DNA of 64,000 bases from Musa acuminata AAA Group. Taxonomy: Eukaryota; Streptophyta; Magnoliopsida; Zingiberales; Musaceae. Below are positions 57,696-64,000 of the stretch, in pieces. The stretch is from assembly GCF_036884655.1 (NCBI RefSeq), contig NC_088359.1, positions 20,073,501 to 20,137,500 of the forward strand, given 5' to 3'. Under the pieces are notes generated by a model. The model made no database searches, was not told the origin of the DNA, and was given only the letters and a program-made list of their open reading frames with translations. Within the stretch, counting starts at the first letter, position 1; every line of letters begins with the position of its first letter. The position numbers and the translations under genes are program-made.

Positions 57696-58953
57696 TGTTA
57701 GGAACGAGTCGGTACTAAGAGGGGAGGGGGGTGTGAATTAGTGCATCGGATAAAAGTAATCGATTTCGAAAAATATTCATTTGTTGAAAACCGATCAGAA
57801 AGATGTTAACTTAAAAATACTTTCGTAAGCGTGTAACAAGGAAGTAGAGCAGTGAGCAAGTAAAATGATTTGCAACAAAGGTAAATAGCAAAGTAAAAGG
57901 CAGCAAATCGATTTTATAGTGGTTCGGTCGTCGTGACCTATATCCACTCCCGATTCTCTTCACTAGAGGCCACCGGCATCCACTACCGGTCTTCCTTCAA
58001 TGGAAAAAGACTAACTATCATTTTACACCCCTCTTCTCCTTTTCATTTTCACAAGTTTAGGAGACAACCTTTTACAAGCACTCACTCCTCCCTAAATAGA
58101 ATTCTAAACTTAGAATTAGAGGAGGGATCTCTCAAGTGATTACTATAACATTTTCTCACTTTTAAATTCTCTATGCTTGTATGTGTTAACTAGGGATTTG
58201 AGGAGTATTTATAGGCCTTAAGTGGATTCAAACTTGGAGCATAAAAGAGTCTTATCCCGGGTTCCCCGGGTCCTAGCGGTACCACTGAGCAGCACCACCG
58301 CTTGACAAGGGTGGTACCTCCGCTTGGCACCCTGCCATTGGGCAGTACCACCGCCCAGATTGGTGGTACCACTGCCTGACACAGTCTCGGAGACTGTGCC
58401 ACGATGGTTCCACATATTGGGTTATTGTTTGGGCCTTTCACTTGGCCCAACACAACCTAAACTTGGGCCCAGTTGGTCCCTAATTGAGCTAGCCTAATTA
58501 CATTCTAAACTGACTCAATTAGACTATAAACTAACTTGATCTAGTCATAATCAATTACAAGCAAATTCTATGTTGTCCGACATATCATTGGTTCTTCTAA
58601 TGCTTATTTCGATCTTCCGAAGCTTCGTTCGATCTTTCGGTGCATCGTCCTCTCCTTCGGCGTATTGCCCAATCAACATGTTGTCTTCTCGCAACATCCG
58701 ATCTCCTTGGCGTAATGTCCAATCTTCTTGGCCCGATGCCCGAATTCATAGATGAAAGCCTTCTGCCAACACGTCGACTGATCCTCCGGCCCGACATCCA
58801 ATCTTCTAACATGTTTGCTTCGACCCAATTTTCGATTCCTCTTGCTTTAATCAATTTGCCTTTTTTGATCGAAGCTAGTCCCGCATCACTTAAACGCACA
58901 TTAAATCATAAACACTATCAATTGGTTTCATCATCAAAATCCGAAATTCAACA
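57696..58953 (-). repeat. Element E 3' LTR
   Basis: 1258 bp, TGTTAGGAACGAGTCGGTAC to CGAAATTCAACA. TATA box at 58206-58213. The GC motif is present in a weaker form (GCGGTACCAC...CACCACCGC, 58275-58385). Confidence 0.85.
58206..58213 (-). promoter_or_regulatory. TATA box of the E LTR
   Basis: TATTTATA in GGAGTATTTATAGGCC. Confidence 0.62.
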
Positions 58954-59093
58954 ATCTCCCCTTTTTGATGATGACAACCAATTGATGACGGAGTTAACCT
59001 TAACTCCCCCTATCAATATGTCGTATTGACAGAACTCTTGGATTAAAAAATTTATGCAACATGTCATTATAAAATCATGCATAGCATTATCAA

Positions 59094-59130
59094 ACTTCTC
59101 CCCCTTTGTCACCAACAAAAAAGGAGAAGT
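59094..59130 (-). promoter_or_regulatory. Second polypurine-tract-like hairpin in element E
   Basis: Perfect 8-base inverted arms around CCCTTTGTCACCAAC, the same design as 6175-6210 in family B. Function inferred only. Confidence 0.48.
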
Positions 59131-60615
59131 GCAACTTTCAAGATTTAGAGATATAAGCTTAGGAATTTAGCAAATTTCCCATCACTTTAGAACATGCAAG
59201 CTATTGAGTTCTTTCTTCTCTTCTGAGAAGTATAATTTTTGCTTCCTTTGCAATGTTTAAGCTAGTAATTCTCGCAAGTTTTACATCATGAAAATTAGCA
59301 AATTTTATTTTTCTCTACGATGTGCATGCTAGCAAATCTTTCTTTTTTGAGATGTGCACATTAGCAATTTTTTCTCTCCTGTTGTCATTGGCAAAAAGAG
59401 AGGAATAATAATACAATGGTGCAATTCATTTCCCTTTACATCAATTTTCAAATTATGATAAAGATAAAGTGTCATTCTTATTTTAATATGTCATAATTGA
59501 GATAAAACTTGAATTCAAATTGAATTCAAGTCAAAGTAATTTTAATCATGATTCACATCATATGCAATACATCATATAATAAAATCATAAATATTACATG
59601 CATCATTCGAAATCATAAATATTTCACATCATGATGGTATCAATTTGTCAAATTATATTACATCCTACCATGCATGATCATAACTTCTCATTTGTATGCA
59701 TCAACATAATATCATGAGTATTGTATAATTTCATATCATCACATAAAGGATAATAAGAAAATTTTGGTGATGAGATATACTTCATGAATACAAGGAATTA
59801 TAAAAATCATATCATGAAAGATGATAATATCAAATCATGAATGCCACAAAACATGATTTATTTCAACAAATCTCTTCTTTTATAAATAGCAAAAAGAAAC
59901 ATATGAGATCAAATGATATAATATCTTGATTCATGCAGAAATCTCAAGTTATAAATCTAAAAAAATCAAGATAAAGCTTATTCAAATTCAAATCATCAAA
60001 TCAAAATCATTTTCAAGAGATTAAAAAAAACATAGATATATTCATTAATCTCTCCCTTTTTTTCATCAATGATTCAATTATATTATGAGATATACAAATT
60101 ATAATTACAAAGGAGTCATATAAAAATCATGACATGAAGGATATTAATATGAAAGATCAATTTGTGAATGATTCATCTTGACAAATCTCCTTTTAAATAA
60201 TCAAGAGAAAATATTAGGAGATCAAATAATAAAATATTTCGATTCATGCATAAGAATTCTCAAGATTCATATAGAAAATCTCCTCTTAAGAAAATATCAA
60301 GAGGAATCGTAAGAGGACAATTAATGAAAAATCTTAATTCATAATAAATCTCAATTTATAGATATCAAGTGAAAGAACCAAGATTCGTTTGGATGAATCT
60401 CTTCTTTAGTGAAAAAAATCTTGATTCATAGAAAACTTTCAAGTTGTAGTCAAAAGAACAATTTAGATAATTTTTCTCTCTAGCAAATGGCAAAAAGAGA
60501 CATAAGAGATAAAATGAGATATTTTGATTCATAAAAGGAAAATCCCAAGTTATAATTTTAAGAAATCAAGATGATATAGACAAAATTCATTCAATTCATA
60601 ATCATTAAAATCACT

Positions 60616-60891
60616 TTAATAGTTTAAGAGGTTCATAAAAATGATACAAATAGATTTATCAATATCCCTTTTTGAAAACTCGATAAGGTAGGGATTAAGA
60701 AATTTTAAAGAAAAATGCTTTCCTCTTTTTTGTTTCAACTTATGTGATTGATGCCCTTTTCTTTTATGCCAAATCCATTTATCATTGATTAAAATCGAAA
60801 CACAAATTTTATCATCAAAATCATCATGATCAATCACATTAAACATAAGTCTTCTTTTAAACAAGTGATTTGATTTATCATTTTGATTCAA
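60616..60891 (-). pseudogene. Fossil of the copia integrase zinc-binding region inside element E
   Basis: A 91-codon open stretch contains KICVSILINDKWIWHKRKGH. Aligned by eye with the A- integrase segment EMCFSALNDDAWLWHRRLGH, it keeps C, S, L, D, W, W, H, R, G and H in register, including both zinc-binding histidines. The sequence before it (NVIDHDDFDD) also fits the YTINLDELSN part. Downstream residues are not recognisable. It suggests that the AT-rich body descends from a pol gene. Chance similarity is possible but unlikely given the register. Confidence 0.5.
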
Positions 60892-61446
60892 TGATAATAC
60901 ATTTTCCTTTTTATGAGTTTCATTTTATGCTCAAGAAAACCATCCATCATGTTTAAAACCGAAAAGCAATACAAAATCATCAAGATACATATAATTATTT
61001 CATACAAGGAATTAGTCTTATTTGATGTGCAAGCATTATTACAAAAATCATCAAGATCAATAAATCATAAATATCATCATATATAACTTCAAAATCTCAT
61101 GCATAGAATAAAATCATCAAGCATTGTATCAAAACTTTTAATATTTTCATTAAAACATCAAGCATGATTTCATTGACCATAATGCATCTTTAATCAAAAT
61201 CGAAAAGCAATACGGAAATCAACATGATAGGCATAATTGCTTCTTAAACACATACATAAGATTAATCTTACTAGGCCTACAAGCATTAGATTAACATTTT
61301 ATTGTATTTTCATAAAACATGCAATTGTCATTATAATTTTCAAAATTACTAGTATGATCCTAATTTTTTTATTTACTAACTAATTTAAAAATAACTCATG
61401 AAAAAAAAACATCATGTAATTTTAAAATAAAGTAAAGGAGTTTCGT

Positions 61447-62335
61447 TTGAGTTGTTTACCTCATTGTCGAGAGTCACCAAAGTGAAGTTCGCCACTTCAT
61501 CTTCATTGCTTTGCTCCTCATCTTCAGATATGCTCGATTCGTCCTTCGATAACTTCTTCTTTAGTTTTATGTACTCATCTTTGGAGTGACCCAGCTTCTT
61601 GTGTTCATAGCAAGTAGTTGTATTTTTTTAAAGTTTGTTTATATTTTTTTATTTTTGTTTCATGAACTTTTTAAGCTTTATTATGAGAAGTTCAAGTTCA
61701 TCATCACTTGAGCTTTCGCTCATGTGATCTTCTATTGTTCAAAATGCCAAATCCTTCATGTTCTTTGGAAGATTGTTCTCAAGCTCTTCATGATTATTGC
61801 AAGTCATCTCATAGGTCATTAATGACCCGATAAGTTCTTCGAGAGGGAAATTATTTAAATCCTTGACGTCTTGAATGACCATTACTTTAGGGTCCCAACT
61901 CTTTGGAAGGGATCTCAATATTTTATTAACGAGTTCAAAATTTAAAAAATATTTGCCAAGTGCTTTTAGACTATTGACAATATTCGTAAAATGGGTGTAT
62001 ATGTCTCCAATAGTTTCACTTGGTTTCATTCGAAACAACTCAAAATCATATGTTAAAATATTTATTTTAGAGTCTTTAACTCGTGTGTGATTTCGAGTGT
62101 GTGCCAAATATCAAAATTCATTTCGCAAATAGAAACCCGATTGAATTCAGTTTTATCCAAAGCGCAAAATAGAGTGTTCATAGCTCTAGCATTTAAAGAA
62201 AAGATTTTCTTTTTCAAATCATTCCATTATTTCATTAGAGTAGAAGACTTTTTAAAATTGTTTTCGATAATATTCCATAAATTCAAATCCATAGAAAGTA
62301 AGAAAGCTCTCATTCAAATTTTCTAATATGTGTAG
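61447..62335 (-). pseudogene. SIRE-like gag of element E, degenerate
   Basis: Pieces in several frames: near 62230-62330 the start region, 61739-62107 with RVKDSKINIL, FELFRMKPSETIGDIYTHF, KILRSLPKSWDPKV and LEELIGSLMTYEM, then an acidic block. Near 61580-61615 a ruined knuckle reads CYEHKKLGHSKDEY (two of its cysteines replaced). After it come KDESSISEDEE and EVANFTLVTL. So E's gag once had a knuckle, while B and C- lack it. Cut at 62336 within the DYTYWK codons by a C LTR. Confidence 0.82.
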
Positions 62336-63289
62336 TGTTAGGATCAAGAGCACTAAGAGGGGGTGGGGGGGGGGGGGGGGTGAATTAGTGCAGCGGAAAA
62401 CCTTCTATGATTAAAAAAAAATGTTCGTTCGATAAAAGTGATTTTAGTAAGAAAGCCGATTCGTAAATCACTTTAACTTTTGATTAAGCGAGTTGCAGCA
62501 AAGATATAAATGCAGTTTGCAGTTATGGTTCAAATCAGATAGTAGGCACAAACTGAAATATGATATTCGTACGAAATAACTGATTTACGTCTAAACGCCG
62601 ATTTGGAAAGTGCAAAGCTTGAAACCCAATCGTATATGTGCAGAAAGCAGTAAGCTTTTGAGGAGGTTTGTAGTAAAGATAATATGCTCAAAGTAAATAC
62701 ATACTGAGATTTAGAGTGGTTCGGTCAATCTTGACCTACTCCACTTTTGGCTTCCTCCACTGACGAGGTCACCGACGTCAACTAGAGTCCTTCCTTCAAT
62801 AGGCGAAAGCCAACCACCCTTTTATAGTTTAACTCCTTTTGACGGGCTTAGGAGACAACCCTTACATAATTTTCTTTCCTCTCTTAACAAATTAGAACTT
62901 GAAAGAAAAGAGGAAGAAGAACTTTCAACTCATACGACACTTTTGAGCTCTAAAAATCACAAAGTAAAATCAGAATTTCGGTGGGTTCTGGGTGCCCTTT
63001 CAGTGCTGAAAGGGTGGGGTATTTATAGGCCCCAACCTAGTTTGAATTTGGAGCTCAAAATTGTCAATTCTCGGAATTTCGGGATCTGGCGGTTGCACCG
63101 CCTGACTGAGGCGGTTGCACCGCTTGGCAGAGCTCGAAGACTGAGCCTCTGAGCGGTGCCACCTCCTGTCAGGGGCGGTTGCACCTCCTGCCAGAGCTCG
63201 AAGACTGAGCTCAAGCGGTGCCACCGCCTGACTGAGGCGGTTGCACCGCTCAGCCAGAGCTCGGAGACCGAGCCCAGGCTGTCACGGAC
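62336..63289 (-). repeat. C-family LTR, first part, inserted in E gag
   Basis: TGTTAGGATCAAGAGCACTAAG start, a G-rich run of about 20 (62357-62380), GTTTGC/GTACGA blocks, TATA box (63020-63027) and GC array (63085-63289). Left flank TGTAG. Interrupted by F at 63290, resuming at 63730. Confidence 0.9.
63020..63027 (-). promoter_or_regulatory. TATA box of the right-edge C LTR
   Basis: TATTTATA in GGGGTATTTATAGGCCCC. Confidence 0.65.
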
Positions 63290-63725
63290 AAACTTCTAAA
63301 CAAGGTGTTTGATGTAATGCTTATGTATGTCCGTATCTTTTGGCATGTTCATGCCTTGTATAGCATGTAGAGGGGCGGTCGAATGCTTAATAGTCCCATT
63401 TTAGTTGGGTTGGTGGCCTCTTTAGGCTTGTAAATAAAGGTTGTGTCATGTGGACACGTGTGAGAGATTTTCGGTCTATAATGGACCATTTTACCCTTTG
63501 TTGTGCCACTGTTCAGAGCTTGTAAAGTCTGTTTGTAATTTGCATTGTCTATGAAGTATTTTTCGAAGATGTTTTCTTGTGGATCCCGATTGAGGCGTTC
63601 TCTCTAACCCGTTCTCTCTTTTGGTGGTCCTAAGGGACAATGGGAGGCTTCGGGGAGGCTGACCTTTGCGGACGGACACGCAAGGGTGCCGCACGGCTTA
63701 GGCAAAACCAGCTAAGTCCGTGACA
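63290..63725 (+). repeat. Solo LTR of element F
   Basis: 436 bp, TGTCACGGACAAACTTC to AAGTCCGTGACA, flanked by AGGC at 63286-63289 and 63726-63729. No internal F sequence is present, so the two LTRs of an insertion recombined. It resembles the right LTR at 12492 in lacking the short piece near its middle. Confidence 0.93.
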
Positions 63726-63729
63726 AGGC

Positions 63730-64000
63730 GGTGCCACCTCCTGTCAAGGGTGGTTGCACTGCCTAGTCTCGCTCGGAGACTAAGCCCAGGCGGTGCCACC
63801 GCCTGGCTTGGGTGGTTCAACCGCTTGGCAGAAATCAGGGTCCGAATGGGTTGATCCATTCGGCCAAATTTGGGTTTTTCAAGGGCCCAATTGCCCCAAG
63901 ATTAAGTAATGGGATCACCTTCCATTTCCAACTTAATCATTGTGCTAACTACGATATTTCCTAAGACATTTACTGCAACTTGCTCCGGTGCGTTAATCGC
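63730..64000 (-). repeat. C-family LTR, second part, running off the window
   Basis: GC array then CAGGGTCCGAATGGG and CTTAATCATTGTGCTAACTA, matching 43380-43540 and the opposite-strand 49480-49620. Its end and any attached element lie beyond 64000. Confidence 0.88.

Larger units (their letters stand above)
58954..61446 (-). other. Element E AT-rich body with polypurine-tract-like hairpin
   Basis: There is no intact gene. The PPT complement ATCTCCCCTTTTTGATG is at 58954. A hairpin with arms ACTTCTCC (59094-59101) and GGAGAAGT (59123-59130) follows, then a short AAGCTAGTAA-type repeat zone and another PPT-like word near 59371. A stretch near 60750-60860 resembles integrase (see 60616-60891). 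The remainder is AT-rich and shares words with the B and C- bodies. Confidence 0.65.
57696..62335 (-). mobile_element. Element E: gag-only SIRE-like retrotransposon, 3' part
   Basis: 3' LTR (57696-58953), polypurine tract, AT-rich body and degenerate gag (61447-62335). The gag N-terminus, PBS and 5' LTR lie beyond the C LTR that interrupts it at 62336. Left flank GTGTT (57691-57695) is the presumed TSD; the right copy is outside the window. The LTR differs clearly from A, B and C (TGTTAGGAACGAGTCGGTAC). Confidence 0.8.

Noticed and set aside
1..64000. tRNA or rRNA genes and host protein genes
   Set aside because: Only the 12-base initiator-tRNA primer-binding words were found. All longer coding stretches belong to gag or pol of LTR elements.

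Overview
This 64 kb window looks like flowering-plant nuclear heterochromatin made of nested LTR retrotransposons. I found no host gene, tRNA, rRNA or CRISPR array. The element families (SIRE/Maximus-like Ty1/copia, Tekay/Del-like Ty3/gypsy, and a large ORF-less LTR element) are typical of plants. The overall style resembles a monocot, perhaps Zingiberales (banana/ginger group), but that is only an inference.

The layers can be read from LTR ends, primer-binding sites, polypurine tracts and target-site duplications (TSDs). The oldest visible layer is a minus-strand SIRE-like pol gene (family D; 3517-5832 and 57550-57695). A Tekay-like gypsy element lies beside it on the left (1-3516), and a gag-only SIRE relative (family E; from 57696) interrupts it on the right. 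Inside D's pol sits a family-B complex (5833-57549) whose outer flanks match at codon level, with a near-perfect TSD (AAATG/ACATG). B carries two gag copies and three LTRs, as expected from unequal recombination.

B is split by a plus-strand SIRE element A+ (7753-20217, TSD AAATA), by a minus-strand SIRE element A- (23244-49069), and by a truncated plus-strand element C+ (49113-52181), which is followed by scraps of another LTR and of a gypsy element. A+ holds an ORF-less element F in its 5' LTR (8374-12926, TSD AGGC). A- holds a gag-only element C- in its RT (26454-44230, TSD TAGAG). C- in turn holds a nearly complete gypsy element in its LTR (27608-37418, TSD AGTCT). At the right edge another C LTR lies in E's gag, and that LTR contains a solo F LTR (63290-63725, again with AGGC).

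The most interesting system is the set of pol-less SIRE relatives (B, C-, E). They have long GC-motif-rich LTRs, a Met-initiator PBS and an AT-rich body. B and C- keep intact gag ORFs of 314-318 codons that lack the CCHC zinc knuckle seen in A and C+. The AT-rich body carries fossil traces of integrase and extra polypurine-tract-like hairpins. C+ shares C's LTR but has a knuckle-bearing gag, so C looks like an autonomous/non-autonomous pair. All pol genes in the window are broken, often by C-to-T type nonsense changes, so any mobilisation would need enzymes encoded elsewhere.
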